From the NCBI GenBank assembly GCA_900169235.1, contig FWCC01000275.1, forward strand, positions 29,353-93,352: a DNA stretch of 64,000 nt, given 5' to 3'. This document shows, one piece after another, positions 21,330-34,805 of the stretch (the stretch's first letter is position 1; each line of letters opens with the position of its first letter). The notes beneath the pieces were generated by a model. That model saw only the letters and a list, made by a program, of their open reading frames with translations, was not told the origin of the DNA and made no database searches. Source of the DNA: Zarea fungicola. Its lineage: Eukaryota > Ascomycota > Sordariomycetes > Hypocreales > Cordycipitaceae. A program made the translations under genes and the position numbers.

Positions 21330-24300
21330 TCATTCGCCTTTCCTAGCACTCGCTGCTTCCGCAGCCATGTATGATAAAACAGCCTGGTCTTGGAACCGCC
21401 CATCACCAGCCCCGTCACGTCCATTGACAGCACTTGCATCACTCTCGACATGCTCTTCTGCTTCTCGGATATTACCAAACAGACACTCCCACAGGTCCGT
21501 TTTGTCAATCATTTCGCCTGCCGTCCTGTCTTTGCTCATGAGCTTTGAGAGTGCCGCATGCTCCAGCTCTAGCGTATTCGCAGCCTCAAAACTGGCGTCC
21601 AGCGGTTCTTCCACATCCGACGTCTCAGCCATGAACTTGGAAGCACTCTTGGCCTTGCCACTGCTACCATTTTTGTTAGACGAAGAGACGCCCCTCGTTC
21701 TTCGGCCCATATGCTCCATACGCCGTCGTACCGACAGGTTATAGATGGATTCCTCAACGGTACCAGACACAAGGTACAGCCACACAGTCGTCGCGTGCTG
21801 CTGTCCGATCCGGTCAACACGCGCAATGGCTTGGAGCTCAAGCGCCGTGTGCAGCAGTGGCTCGCACAAGAATACATGGCTGGCGTTGACGAGGTTGAGG
21901 CCGCTCGCATGCGCGCGCGCATGCAGGAGAAAACACTCAATGGCCGGGTCCGTCTTGAAGCGTGCAATGCCATTTGGCTCGTCGATGGAGGCGTAACCGA
22001 TTCGGAAGCGTCTGAAGGCGTTGTGTAGTACGCTGAGAAAGTCGCGGTATCTATTTTATATGTCATTAGACAATAACACGCCTTTACTGGCAAGGGGGCA
22101 GAAAGGGAGAAGGAAACGTACTGTGAAAATATGATTGACTTGGCACCTGGGTCAGACTCCCGTAGCCACAGCAAATGCCGAACCAGCGTATCGACCTTCG
22201 TGGTAAAAGACGGCCCATCCAGGTCAATGTTCTTGATTTCAGCCAGTTTCTCTGCGTTAAACTCAGTGTAAATGGTCCCATTTGTTAGAGAGCAGTTGAC
22301 TTGGTGTCTTTCCTGGCGAGCACGCCTGCTTATGCCGCCGTCTCCATTCGTGCCCTCCGTGAGAATTCGCAGCTGCTGGGGTTTGATGGCAATGTCGTGC
22401 AGTTGCTCTGGTTTCAATTGCTTCTTGCAAACGGGACAGTTACGGTGTGACTTATACCACATCATCATACATTCTTTACAGAACTGGTGGCCACACACGG
22501 TCAATACGCCTGTCACAAACGGTGTCTGGCAGATGATACACATGCGCGGCTCATTGGACTTGCCGCCTTGCCCACCCTCGCCGGTTTCTTTGAGATTTAT
22601 CAGGTACCTATGCTTGGCCTCGGTAGAGAGAAGCTTCTTACGTGAGTCGCTCACCATCTTGGCCATGCGCTCCTCGACTTGCTGTGTCTTTTCGCCGTCG
22701 AAAGGAAGCACAGCATCGGATACGATTTGTAGCTGCCGGTAATACTCAAGACGGGCATTCATGGCATCCTTGAAGCTCTCGATTTCGGATTCGAGCGATG
22801 AAGACGCTTTGCTTTGGACGCTGAGCTGTTTCTGCGTGAAGTTCAGGTGATCTGACACAATTTTATGCTCAATGGCTTCGCGCTGGCTTGTCGGTGCATC
22901 CCGCAATAGACGGGTTTGCAGACCGCGAAGCTCGCCGATGGCACCTCGCATGGATATTTGTGCGCGGTGGGGCTTCATCTGCTTTCTTATTTCGAGAAGC
23001 TGCAACATCTTTTCTGGTGCAGGACCGCCGTCATTCTGGGCTAGCCTGATGCTCGTCTCAGTCTCATGCTTGACGAGTTCATTGGTTTGGCCAGAAATTG
23101 CGTCCTGTCTGTCGGCTATCGCACTTCGCAGTGCTTGCACATAGACCATTAGATCATCCTGGAATTTGGCGGAGTCAACCAGTTCTTCACCGGTAGTTTC
23201 AGCATCGTCGTCTTCATCAAGAAGGGGTCGCAGAAGTAGCTGCACGACTTGCTCTCGCCATTCGTCCATAACATTTGCCTGCTCATTGAGCTCCCCATAG
23301 AGCATCTCTAGTCGGTCTACAACTCCACCACTCTCAATGCCCCTTTCGGTCTTGATAAGAAGCTCAGGGACTTCCACAAAGGTTTGCTGGGCAGCCTTCC
23401 TCGCAATCTTGGTCATATGGCGATTTGCTTTACCATAGCTCTCTTGTAAGATCTCTCGGCGCAATACTTTGGCTTGAACGTAGCCGTCATCTTCAAACTT
23501 TTTTAGTCTGTGAAATTCGTCCGAATCCGGCTCAGTCATATCAACATTATCACGTATTTGAAAGGTAGCGTTGGCGCAAAACATGACGGCCTTGTGGTGT
23601 ATTTCCAAGGAAGAGCGTAGCCGACGCTGGAGCTCGGAAAATTTCCCCCTGGAATCAATAATGTCTGCGTCGTTTTCAGATTCCGCCTCAGTTGCTGTAA
23701 TATCTCCGTTTTGAGCGGCAAGCTCGGGCTGCAGAACCGCTGCTTTGTTCACCTCGTTTACGTCGCTGAGAAGTTTGGCTCTTGCATCTTCCACAAGTTT
23801 GAGTGTCTCATCGCGGACCTCTTCCCATATCGCGAGAGCTTCCTTCACTCTCGGTCCATTCTCGAACAGTTGGCCGCGGGCTAGCTTGTTGGATAAGTAG
23901 GCTCTCTCCTCGTTGCGAATAGCCGCTTCACTTTGCTCCAGCATTGCATTTAGCACTTCTTCAATGGTCCTCATTGGTCGCTCCTTATTGTATCCAAGCA
24001 AACGACGGCTATACACACCGACCTCCGGATGCAGCGCCGTCTGCCGAAGTCTAGTTAGCCAAGTTCTCATTTTTGCTTCGTAATCCTCCGGATCCCAATC
24101 GTCAAGAGTCGGAGCACCAGACAAGCTCAAGTCACAGTCCTTAGCCATGTCATTGAACAAAGACTGGTAATGCTGCTCCTCAACAGCGCTGAACGGCATG
24201 CTGATAACATAGCGGTTTTGAGGCGGTAAAAGAATCTCGTCACGGACTAGAGCCTTTGTGTGGCGAAGCGCTAGAGATTGAAAAAGTTTTTGAAAAAGCG

Positions 24301-25979
24301 GCTTGTGGAAAGTAATTAACGCATTCCAAACATGGTTTGCGTAGCAATACGGGTGATAGCGGAGAAACAAAAGCAGGCCAAAGAGGTCCTTGATATCGTC
24401 CTTTATCGGTGTTCCAGTGATTCCCCAGGCATTTACGCGTGGGATAACTCGAGCAACGGAAGCGGCCTGGCTGACACCACTTTCAATCATCTGTGCTTCA
24501 TCGAGACACACGCGCCACCAGGATATTTGCACAAGCGGCGACTTTGGTCGCTTGTAGGCTCGTTCGTACCGTCGTGAGCGTTCCGGTGGGTCAGTAGCAA
24601 AATGAAGCTCTTGAGATAGAACGGAGTAGGTTGTGATAACAACATTGTACGACGCTAGTTTTGCGACTGCGCTGTGCTCCTCTTCTTCTTCGAGCTTCCT
24701 GCAGCCTTGGTAGTCAATAACACGAAGAGATGGGGAATGGCGAGTTATTTCTGCCATCCACTGCTGCCGAAGGGACTCTGGTGTTACGATGAGGGTTGCC
24801 CCTGTTTTCAGAAGCCCGTCTGCATCCAATTGCCGCTCCGGGGAATCTTGAGATATATCTTGTCGCTCATTGAGAAGAATTAAACTGATAATTTCCAGAG
24901 TTTTGCCAAGACCCATTTCCTCGGCAAGAATGCCACCTTTCACGGCTCTGTCGGCAAGATTGTAGGGAGACTTGTTTCGAGTAAGGACATGGAATACATC
25001 ACTTATATATACATTGTGGCCAGCCTCATCCATGGCATCACGAAATGTGTCTGAGTTTTGTAATACAGCGCAGTCGGGAATGGGCTCCACGCCGCTGGAC
25101 GTCCACTGGAAGCCTTCGCGCTGCAGAAGCCACTTGACTGTCCTCTTCTGATACGGAAATAGAGTGGCCTCCAGCGACGGCACCACTATGAATGAAGCTT
25201 CCAGGTCGTCCTTTGAAGGGACATATGCTGCTTCGTAAAAGTCCATTGGCGACCAAGCGGCTGAGTTCAGCCCGTTATAGGGGAAGAAAGCATCGATCAC
25301 ATCTTGACTCTCTTTTCGCTCGACATTTGTTCTCATAATATGATATGGAGAGATTGTCTCGTTCCACATAATGCTAAACGTGAAGGAGCAAGTGAGCATG
25401 CCTTGAGAGATCTCTAGCTCGGCATTGACTTTGGTCCACAGGACTCCGTGAGCGCTTCGTTGCACCGGTTGAGACATAACTTTGAACAGTTTATCCATCC
25501 CGGGTTCGATATGATCATCTTGTACCAAGACTGAGAAATCTGGAAGCTCTGTGTTCTTATTACGAGCCCTGAGGCCAAGTAAGTGGCCGCCATACCGAAA
25601 GGTGACGTGGGGACCAATGTCGGATTTGATGGAGACATGATCTGTCGATTCGACTCGCTCAATCGCGCGTTTAAAGGATACCGTGCCCTTCTTTACACAT
25701 ATAGCAGTTTCGGGAGCGGGTGACGAGGTTTTGCGCCGCTTGGCCGAACTTCCGTCACTCACACCATTGGTGATATCTTGGTGTTCTGAGCCAGATGGGA
25801 GAGCGAGCAGCGCGTTAACGATACGAGATGGAAGGACGTCTAATATTCAAAACTGACTGTTAGATTGACGTTCTATGGTTTAATAACAGAATTTCAACAA
25901 ACATGCCATTGAATCCGAACTGATTGGTCGCTGCGGCCGTCCAGATCGGAACCTTACCGATGCTCCTCGAGCGGCCCAT
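21330..25979 (-). CDS. SNF2-family helicase with RING finger (Irc20/SHPRH type)
   Basis: A DNA-dependent ATPase with a RING E3 domain, of the Irc20/SHPRH type, linked to genome stability and ubiquitination. Exons on the minus strand are 25979..25958 (22 nt), 25839..22122 and 22050..21330, giving 1,486 residues. The first coding exon holds seven codons; the frame then continues upstream of the first in-frame GTG, which is not the start. Walker A is EEMGLGKTLE and the Walker B equivalent is LDEAQ. A long helical insert (about residues 560-1080) is followed by a C3HC4 RING (CIICQTPFVTGVLTVCGHQFC with later CPVCKK). Helicase motifs SIIFSQYRDF and ARVDRIGQQH come last. The DEAQ box and the RING placed between helicase halves favour SHPRH/Irc20 over Rad5 or Rad16. 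It is divergent from mS41. Confidence 0.9.
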
Positions 25980-26859
25980 GGCGGACGAATTGGATATTCG
26001 CGAGTGCGTCTGTGTGTGCGAGCTCGCAGGCTCGGGCGGGATTACGGACACATTTAAGAAAAAAATTCACGTCCAAACACGACAGCAGAAATGATTTTCG
26101 GCGGAGGAGGGTGGTAGTTTAGTCGGGCGTGACATCAACAACAACGCAGATTACTCCTCCAGATGCACTTCTGCCTGGTGGATCCACAAGTTCGCCTTCT
26201 CAAAAATGGTTGTGTTGGGGGCGCAAACCAACATTAAGGCAATCTGAATTAGGCACGGTCGAAATCATATCTGGTTCCAAATGCAGGCAAATTTACTGCA
26301 CATGTATCCAGATTAAATCCAGTCATCCATAGATTTCCAAATAGGCACACCACCCCTACATACCTTGTCAGTGAAGATGTGGAGAAGAAGGGCGTCTTGA
26401 TGAGTGGTTGCGTCACCTCCACATTACGAACTCATGAGTTACGATTTATATGAGAAATTACAATCTCTTACTTTGAACCATTCATCTATGCCAGCATTGA
26501 TAAACATTAATTTCAGCAAATGCCGTCTCCACCATGGATGAATTAACTTGACAATGTTCACAGCCTTGCCACGGTTGTATCCACTGTAATAAGTTGTACA
26601 GCCTCGCTTATGTAAGACAACCAATTGGCGACAAATTTCGAGCTCAGGCTACCTTTAATAGTTCAACTGAACTAACTCTCTGTTCAAGCTCGACGAATTA
26701 CAGCCCATTCTCCCACAAGCGGGAAATAAATTTCGTCTCGGTGGTGTTTTCTCATAGTCATAGTTCTGTTCTTTTTGGTAAAAGGCAACTTTTCAATATT
26801 TATCTTCCATATATGTTTGTGACAACTCAATCGCTAACCCCTTACTATAGGCTTCGACG
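25980..26859. promoter_or_regulatory. Divergent intergenic region between the SNF2-RING gene and mS41
   Basis: This 880-bp stretch lies between two outward-facing start codons. The half nearer the SNF2-RING gene is GC-richer and the rest is AT-rich. No gene was recognised; both promoters must be here. Confidence 0.55.
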
Positions 26860-27561
26860 ATGAGCACCCAGAGTCTCTGGTCGTCATTACGGCCGCTCGT
26901 TGCTGCACCACGGACGGCAGCCTTTGTCAACTGCCAAATAAGATGCCTACACAAGACTCGGCCACCACCTATGATTCCTCAGCCACGACCTTTCGTCCCC
27001 GATGTCGACACGTTCCTGAAGCTGATCGGCCGGGGCCTCAGCAGGCACACGAGCAAGTTCCCTTCGTGGGAGGCGCTCTTTTCTCTCACGTCGCCGCAGC
27101 TTAAAGAGCTCGGCATTGAGCCGGCCCGCACGAGACGATACCTACTTCAATGGATGCAGCGCTACCGCAACGGTGTCGTCGGTCCCGGCGGCGACTTCAA
27201 GTTTGTGCAGGATGGTGAGGCACATCTTCGCATTGCGACGCCTCCCGCTGGTATCGCCACTGATGCGCGATGGGTTGTCAATGTTCCCCATGGCGAGGAA
27301 GTTTCGGTAGAGAACGCTAATGAGACTTACCCTCGGCCAAAGGGCTACTCAGTACGCGGCCTCAAAACAATAGCGGGCAGCTACGCCACCGAGCTGCCGG
27401 GCAAGGGCGGCGCCGTGGTCAAGGTCACAGAGGGCATGTGGGAGCAGCGCCAGGGCAGGAAGATTGACGGTGGTGAGCGCAGAAGAGCAGAAACGCGCTT
27501 CAAGAAGCGTTCCGCGGCACGCCGCGCAGAGCGGGAGGCTGAGTTAATGAAGCATCTGTAA
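26860..27561 (+). CDS. Mitochondrial small ribosomal subunit protein mS41 (Fyv4, IGR motif)
   Basis: A 233-residue, single-exon protein of the mitochondrial small ribosomal subunit, mS41 (yeast Fyv4). The N-terminus is rich in Arg, Ala and Ser and lacks acidic residues (about the first 32), a mitochondrial presequence. The diagnostic IGR motif, TFLKLIGRGLSRHTSKF, lies at about residues 50-66 and opens a SAM-like helical domain that continues through WEALFSLTSPQLKELGIEPARTRRYLL. The remainder has YPRPKGYSVRGLKTIAG and a very basic C-terminal helix (about residues 200-230). The ATG lies two bases after a clean GCTTCGACG leader. Family length varies, and this one is typical of Sordariomycetes. 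Confidence 0.9.
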   Translation: MSTQSLWSSLRPLVAAPRTAAFVNCQIRCLHKTRPPPMIPQPRPFVPDVDTFLKLIGRGLSRHTSKFPSWEALFSLTSPQLKELGIEPARTRRYLLQWMQRYRNGVVGPGGDFKFVQDGEAHLRIATPPAGIATDARWVVNVPHGEEVSVENANETYPRPKGYSVRGLKTIAGSYATELPGKGGAVVKVTEGMWEQRQGRKIDGGERRRAETRFKKRSAARRAEREAELMKHL

Positions 27562-28108
27562 ATTATAGCAAAAGCAGCAGCTAGAAGCGCGTCGTGGTAG
27601 GCACCAAACACCAACACTAACTATACTTGTAACAACTACATTGTCTTATTATGTCTCCATTTTCTTTATCCATTGTTCAGTGGTGGAGTGTATCTTTTGG
27701 CGGCAGCTATATCTGCCAGTCGAATCTTTGACAGATCGCGATTAGGCAATTTTGCGATGAAGACTCCGTGTCGGCTGAATGTCGTAACACTAACAAGACT
27801 AATTCGGTGATGAAGGGAAAGAGCTATAAGGCCTAATACTGCACCAACCGGTGTGGTGCCCACGTTTTGCTCGTGGCATGTTCGCCCTTTGTAATTAAGA
27901 ACTAGCACCGACTGCTCAGTCGCCGCAGCGCGCGGATATTGGAAGCGACACTGCCTGCTGGCTTGCAGGCCGCCGTGCTGATGTGGAACATACAGGTGTG
28001 AGACGACGGCTCCCAGCGTGGCCTCAGAAACTGCCACGGATAGAAAATATCAATATGAGACTCTTACGGGTCTGTTACATTTTGGCGAATGCCTGCAGGT
28101 ACGCAGTA

Positions 28109-28150
28109 CAGTAGACCCCCAGTGATTCAAATATTTTGGTTTACAGAACC
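28109..28150 (+). mobile_element. Possible Fot1/pogo-type transposon terminus (remnant)
   Basis: The sequence TA|CAGTAGACCCCC followed by GTGATTCAAAT resembles the outer ends of fungal Fot1/pogo-group Tc1-mariner elements, which start with CAGT(A/G)GA..CCC and insert at TA. The partner end in inverse orientation was not found nearby and no transposase frame remains, so this would be a solo or decayed end. Confidence 0.25.
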
Positions 28151-31100
28151 GGAAAATGGTGATTAGACTAGAGTTTCGGTCTGAAGAGTTGACTCTGTCG
28201 CCCTCTGTCCTGTGAGAGAGTTAAGTGCGACACTGGGCCTTATCGAGCTCACTTCACCAATACAATGCAGTCGTCGCTTTGCAGCCCTCCGCCTGAGGAA
28301 TATTTATAGGCTTGATCAAGCAAGTTTGGATCTGGCAACGACGGATTGAGTCTACTTATGTAAAACTCACTCATGATCTCGTAGTATTCGGAATCTCCTA
28401 GGCAACCCAGTAGCCGGAGTAGCTCGCCGGAGGCTTATTTTGACGTTCTTCCCGCCAAGAATAGATGCATGTGTCCGCGGTATCTCTTGCAATTTGCTGC
28501 ACAAGAAGATTCATCGGCCCGTTTGTGGGTTTAATTGATTACGAAGTGTACCAGAATTGGCCAACTAATCATCTATACGCTTCGTTTCTGCAAAAACCTC
28601 CACATGGACGCCGGCTGAAATCTTTTGCTTTACCATTCATTCGCTCAAACTCGAAAATCCACTGGTCAGCCAAGATCCAGTGGCTATTGCTACCGCGCCT
28701 GTACCAATTCATCCACTCTCGGCACAAAATGATGTACTTATAAGTTTTCATTTCCTGCGCGGTTACCAGAGTGGCGCGCGAGCGTATTCGGCCCTTCTCA
28801 ATCATGATATCTAACAAATGGAATTTAACAACGCCCGTCTAGGATCCTGCCGAGCTGGCTGACTTTGCCGGTCTACCTCCCTGGCACGTAGCATCAAGCG
28901 CTCAGTGTGCAGCTAATTTCAATTGTATGCTGCGCCATCATACGATACGGAGTGCCAAGAATCTGCTGTGCAGGGTCCCCTTTTTCAAGTAGGTTATTGT
29001 AACCGGCCTGTGGATTAAGCGGGTTCCTCGTGCTTGCGGCCTGCTGTCTTCGTGCTTAGAAACTGTGCTTTCTCTTCTGAATGCTGCTCCTAGGCTATTT
29101 TATATATTCAGATCGATATGTAATGATCAAGCACCGGCACAAGGAACCATCAGGTGAGGCGAGATGATGGGGGGTTACGGCCCCCGCTAGGCCTACAGCA
29201 TCAACTAAAAGTAGGTAGTTACAGTATGCTTGCATTCTCAGCTGCCCACTTCCGCCAAGGCAACGTTTCCCCTGCTTCAAGCCTCGCACGGTATTGCACC
29301 CGTTTTGGCTAGTAAAACACTGTTTGTGAGCTGTTTCTCGGTGGTAAGTACCTCTTCCTCGCGTTCATCATGTCGTTTACATGCGCGTTCAGTTTCTTTC
29401 TAGGCAATTTAGGCACAAGGGACAAGCCGTCCAAGCCTCTTCAGCGTCACCATGCGTTCTTGTCTAAACCGCATTCTTAATCGCACCCCCTCCTCCTCTG
29501 CCAATGCACTGATTCTTCAATGGTCAAGTTTCTTTAGCAATTATCGATTGGTGTCACCGGATAGGTGGCGCCGGCGCTTGAAAACGCCATGGGATGGGAT
29601 GGGGGCAAGCGGATTGCACCGAAGAGAACTACTATTCCGGGTATCTAGCGCCGAGATACCTTTCATCTGTTAATCAACCAAACACGCGAGTCCCCACCGC
29701 CGCCGCTTCTCGCACGTCGAATGCGAAACGTGCTGTCAATGCAATTCCCTTGTGCGGTCATATCCAGCGCAGTACGTAAAGGAGGGGTGTGAGAAGGTTA
29801 TGGATGAATAAATACTCGAGATTGTAGTTTCGCCGTGTTGTAACTTCTCTTCTATTTGTTCGGAATGGGCCAGTCTCGAGGCCGGTGCAATAGTCGAAGC
29901 AAGAACAGCAGTGAGATTCCCTTCATCGCATCTTCCAAAACATCTGCATGCATCTCTATATATCGGACAATCTATACTGTAAGCAGCTCTGAAGGAGCGT
30001 TGGGAAGCAGGGCCGTAGCCATGTAATTGATTCCCACACTTGGAAATAAATTACAGCTCAGATTCGCCTGTACCAATAGTTTTGTGATAATGGCCCCTTG
30101 TCCCGGTTGGAAAGCTAGTCAGGGTCGCCGTCGGATCTAGAACAAGGCTGTGGGAGCCCTCGGTCTTCGAGAAATCATAAGCCTCTCTCGATGGAGTGAT
30201 CCATGCCAAATGCGCCAGAGAGGCCATCGTTTGACGCCGGAGGGCGTTGACTGAGTAATAATTAGCCGATATCTCTCTTTTTTTATACAGTCATGTATTC
30301 GCAGTGCATAAAACAAAGATGAGCTATAGTACATTGGCTTACACGCAGTTCCGATTTGTATTTGGTCGCGTGTGGCCGATCTCGGGCAGGGAAAGGTACC
30401 CTCTCTGCCATAAATGCTCTTATGATCCCAGGTTTGTTGCTTCAGGCGTAAAGCCTTTGATATATACTGCTGGGGTTGCAGTCTTGATATCATAAATCCA
30501 CCCGAATTATCCCATTTTGGGAAGGGCTCGGCATTGGATTGCAATTCTGCCACTGGCCACCAATGATTCACAGTTTACTGCGAAGGAATTGCTCCTCTGC
30601 CAACCTCCGCACTGCCAAATTAGATTCAGATAGTAAATTAGCGCAGATCCAAGAGAAGAACGGGGTTAGCAGAGAGTTCCCTTCTCTCAGAGTGATACTC
30701 AGCCATGAGACGTTAGTCCCTAGTTACGTGTCCAAGATCTGGTGCCATTCAGTTCAGGAAGCTGATTGTTTGACGTGGCAGGAAGCATGGAGTAGCTAGC
30801 TTTAACGCTGCTACAGGCACTTGAGGTGGAAGATTTCGTTTTGGCTGTCTTTGGATTAGCTCTGGCTATTACTCGGAAAATGATTGACGCCGGCCGTATC
30901 GTCGAAGTCCGGCTCCTTTTAGTGGTTTTGGGAGGTTTACCCGAGGACCGAGTCCTCGGCACGATTACTACTCCGACAAATTTGTATTTGGCCATTTCGA
31001 ATTTAAGGTTGGACAAAGAAAGATGTGACTCTTAAAAGTAACGATACCCAAAAGAAGGCTTCACAACCGAGAAACGCGTCTTGCATTATAGATTCAGGCG

Positions 31101-34100
31101 TTTTGTAAAAGCAAACCTGGATTTAATGGTGTGGATAGCATCAGTAGAGCATCTGCACCTTGATTTGGAAGGTTCTAAACGGAAAACATTTCGGCCGACG
31201 GCCCTTGCCGACCATTGCCGGCCCTTACTTATTTGTAGTATAGGTTTTACGTATTAGAGAATTTCTCAGAATCTAGCGACATGTGTATGAGCTTAATATT
31301 TCTCTTGATCTTTTGCGATTCTACGGCCTGCTTTGGTTCAGCTTCCGACGATTCACCGCCAGTGCTGTAGCATCAGGTTTTGGTAACTCGCCCCTGATGC
31401 ATACTGAAGGAGACTTCAGTTATGCCGCATTCACGCGTGAAAACCAAGGCTCGCAAATGACAATGCAGTTTGGTGATTGGATCTGTTTCCATGATTGGTG
31501 CACTCGTCTAAACGATGCTGTGAGTCAGCCAACGCTTTCAGCTGGGCGTAGAAATGGGGCTGAACGACTTCATTCTTCTAGAAAGAGGCGGGCGGAGGGT
31601 TGGTCAAAAACAGAACCTGTTCAGCCAATAAACCGGGAAAAGTCTTGCAAAAGGGCCGGTAATAAGAAGTCACTAGAAACCACTGGTAAAATGTCGTCTG
31701 ATGGAGGACAAGGCATAGACAAGCTCCGTTGCCTTCACAAGCCCTGGCGTAAGTAAAGGTAACAGGAGTGTAGCAGTACTACTAGGTAGCAGGTACCTAC
31801 ACACGATCCATCGCACTGTAAAATGTAAGGCTCAGCATGTCGGCTGCCCTTTTAAGAATCTGACTGGCGGCTAGGTTCCCCTCTTAATACCTATACGAAG
31901 GACATTTGGAGACATGTTAGAACCCGTTCGCAGCGCTAGTTAGTGGTTGCATCGCAAAGTTTAGCTGAAAAAGCCTAAATAGATTCCGAACCGTCCTCGT
32001 GTCGTTCAAGATTAGTTGCCAGCCCAAAATCCCCTGCAGGAAGCAGCATGGCCGATATTGGAACACATCCACCCATTCTGTAATGATCTTTCCTTTTTAA
32101 GTTGGGGTAGGTGACGAGCTTCCTATCAGGAGAGTGCAACTCGCCTTGCGCACTTTGTAGTGGTATAGTGACGAATTCCATTGTCAATGTGCTAAAATTA
32201 ACTCGCAATAGTATATCGTTCTGCAACTTACCAAACAGTCCTCTTTGCCCTGTGTATCTCTTGGTGAGGCTCACCAAGTTTCTTGGTCTCTCAAAATTGG
32301 AAATCGACGAGGCTGGCAAATCAACTATAGCGTCAACAGGACCTCTATACTAAGAAATTATCCACCGCAGTGGCAGCAGCCTACAACACTGTGATATAGG
32401 ATTTATTTATTTAACTATTAAAAAAGAAGAAAGAAAAGACAACTAATCCAGATTGGCCAAAACTTCCCGTGCACCGCGAGGCTTGACCAGCCTGAACCGT
32501 ATTGCTCGTGTTGCCAGGGGTATTCACGTCAGGATGAGCACCATCAGTATGTATTTTCTACCCGTATGATTTTCGATTTTCAAGCCCTCTCCGTTTCCTG
32601 TAGACGGCAAAGCATTGGTAAGTATGAACCGCCTGTCACTATCCTGGTATAGAAAAGAAGTGACTCTACGTCATCAGTAGCCTTTCAAGCATTAAGTAAT
32701 GTACTATGCATATAACTCCTTGAAATGTGAACTTGTTCACTTTTCAGAATGTGGACCAGGTCCGATACTCCATGCTGAGCTCTCAAAGCCCATGACTTTG
32801 CCAGTCTGGTTTTAGCATATCTCTCCAAAAAAAAAATCAGCAGGTAGCGGCATATATGCCGACTTGTGGAATGAAAACTACTTTAGAAGTCCCAAGAAAT
32901 GCCCGTGGCTTTCCCTGCGGCTGCCAGCATTTGTCATGGAACACCGAAGTATGTCCAGGGAGGGCATCTAGTCACAACGTTGATTTATTATGATAGGAGT
33001 GAACTCCTTACATATGACCTATTGTATGCCACAACTATATGTATTGCTAAAGTATGTCCGGGATTTCGGCCAGCTGTCTGTCTGTTCGAGGCACTATTCC
33101 CACAATTGCGCCTCTCAGGTCATCAGCATCTGCATATGTACATAGACCTGACTAGATCCGGCTACCATCCACACACTAAAAACCACCCCCCTGCATGTGC
33201 CTGCTCGCCTCCACCTGGTCGTTGCACCAAGTCTTCTCTGGGGCTTGCTTCCCGACGGGTTGCTAAGACTTCAAGCAAACCAGTCATCTCTCGCAAATGC
33301 CTGCGCCGGCCAGGTGCAAGCGCCTCTGCTATCGGCCATCAATTGCGATGTAAGCCCGCTAGCATATCAAGAGTCTCATCTTTTTAGTACTTTATGTAGT
33401 TTGACTTTGTGAGACTTAGTGACCCGAGTTCACTGACTGACTAGACCGGCGTATGCAACCTATTTCACTTACAGCCTTGCTTGGCTCAAGACTCTGACTC
33501 TCAAACCCCGTCTCACAGCCCCCAAACAGCTCTTTCCGTGCATCCGGGCGGCTGAAAGCCCTGTCACCAGTTTTATTACTACAGCCTTTACTGCCCGAGA
33601 CGCCATCATGCGCTCTTTTGAAAGACACTGACGGTAGACGGAGACACCTGCGGTGAGGCGCAGCGATTGTTAACATCGTTGCACAAACATATCACCTCTA
33701 GTAACGGGTACAAGGACCAAGGCCGTAATGGGGCAGCCACATGCACTCCATATTGCACCACGTAAATGACGAATTCGTAGGTGTTTTTTCATGCGTACTT
33801 ATGTGACGCTGATGCCTTGCAGCTGGGTACCACCACAAGGCAACTGTCCGTCTACATATGCCAATTCCATGTACTTTGTAAACTCGGTCGCGGGCCATCG
33901 CTTACTGTGCATGGTATTGTCGCTGTGGCTCTAGGGCATCGTACTGCGTCCTCAAAAGAGCATAAAACTAGATCACTCACTTCAGTCTAATTGAGTTATC
34001 GCCACAACGGATAAAGAGTTTTTATTCCTGGTATTTGTGGCATATCGACTTGGATGCTGCTAGTCCTCCCCTAAGGTCTCAGCCCACTCAGCTAGGTAGG

Positions 34101-34778
34101 CCTTCGCCCCCATCTCTTCACACACCCCCTGTAGCCGCCGTCTGCAGCAGCATGTAAGTTCCTTGGGTTGCTGTTTCTACACAGTACGTCACCCCCCTGT
34201 AATTGCCTGCCGTTACGCAAGGTGTCGGACCTGACGTTCTGCCCTACCGGCTGCGATACACTTAGTCTGCCTAACTAGCACTGCTTGGCCCGCATGTCCT
34301 CTTATTATAATTTGCGGATGGAGGGGAGGGGTGGTAAAACTGATACTGGCCCATTGCCCGCTGGTAGGCAATAAGTCTCTGAGAGGTACAAGGGTTTATT
34401 AAACAGCGGTAGTCGCTCTTCTTCCGGCCCGTTCGGCTTGCTTGCTTCTATTTCCATTGTAAAACACCGTATTTAAACAGGGCTCAACCCGTTGCTTTGC
34501 TCAGGAAGTTGCCCACTTACACCAATCTAAGTGCACCAAGCGAAGGCCAACTGTCTTGTCACATGTGCGGTCAACGCGGTTCTGTTGACTGCAAATATTC
34601 AAAGAGCGGCAAACACTATAGATTATTTTTATTGCGCGATCTCATGGTTTCTAATTTAAAACATCTCCACTCCAGACGTCTTTATTCTGGAATGCAGGTC
34701 GCTGCTTTCTAATAGGCACACCTCACTCCCGCCGGTGCGTGCATTCTGGCTTTTGTCATGAGCATTCATCCTGGAGGC

Positions 34779-34786
34779 TATAAATA
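34779..34786 (+). promoter_or_regulatory. TATAAATA element just upstream of the bZIP gene
   Basis: A perfect TATAAATA ends 19 nt before the ATG at 34806. If used, transcription would start close to the start codon, giving a very short leader; an upstream start site is the alternative. Confidence 0.35.
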
Positions 34787-34805
34787 CTATCCATAACCTC
34801 TCACA

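Larger units (their letters stand above)
27562..34805. other. Gene-poor island, part 1
   Basis: About 7.2 kb without a gene I can support. Many short overlapping frames exist, most starting at TTG or GTG. A minus-strand ORF at 30720-30995 starts with an ATG in a good context (GAAATGGCC) and encodes about 91 basic, Ser/Thr-rich residues with no recognisable domain. Other frames (27666-28037 minus, 31975-32319 minus, 32899-33387 plus) look like chance or decayed sequence. A Fot1/pogo-like terminal sequence starts at 28109. No rRNA, tRNA or complete transposase was recognised. Confidence 0.5.

Noticed and set aside
27666..28037. 123-residue minus-strand ORF downstream of mS41
   Set aside because: It starts at GTG, no domain was recognised, and neighbouring frames give equally plausible text.
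32899..33387. 162-residue ORF with an ATG in the gene-poor island
   Set aside because: Composition is irregular, there are no recognisable motifs, and the end is Ser/Pro/Arg-rich as in random frames.
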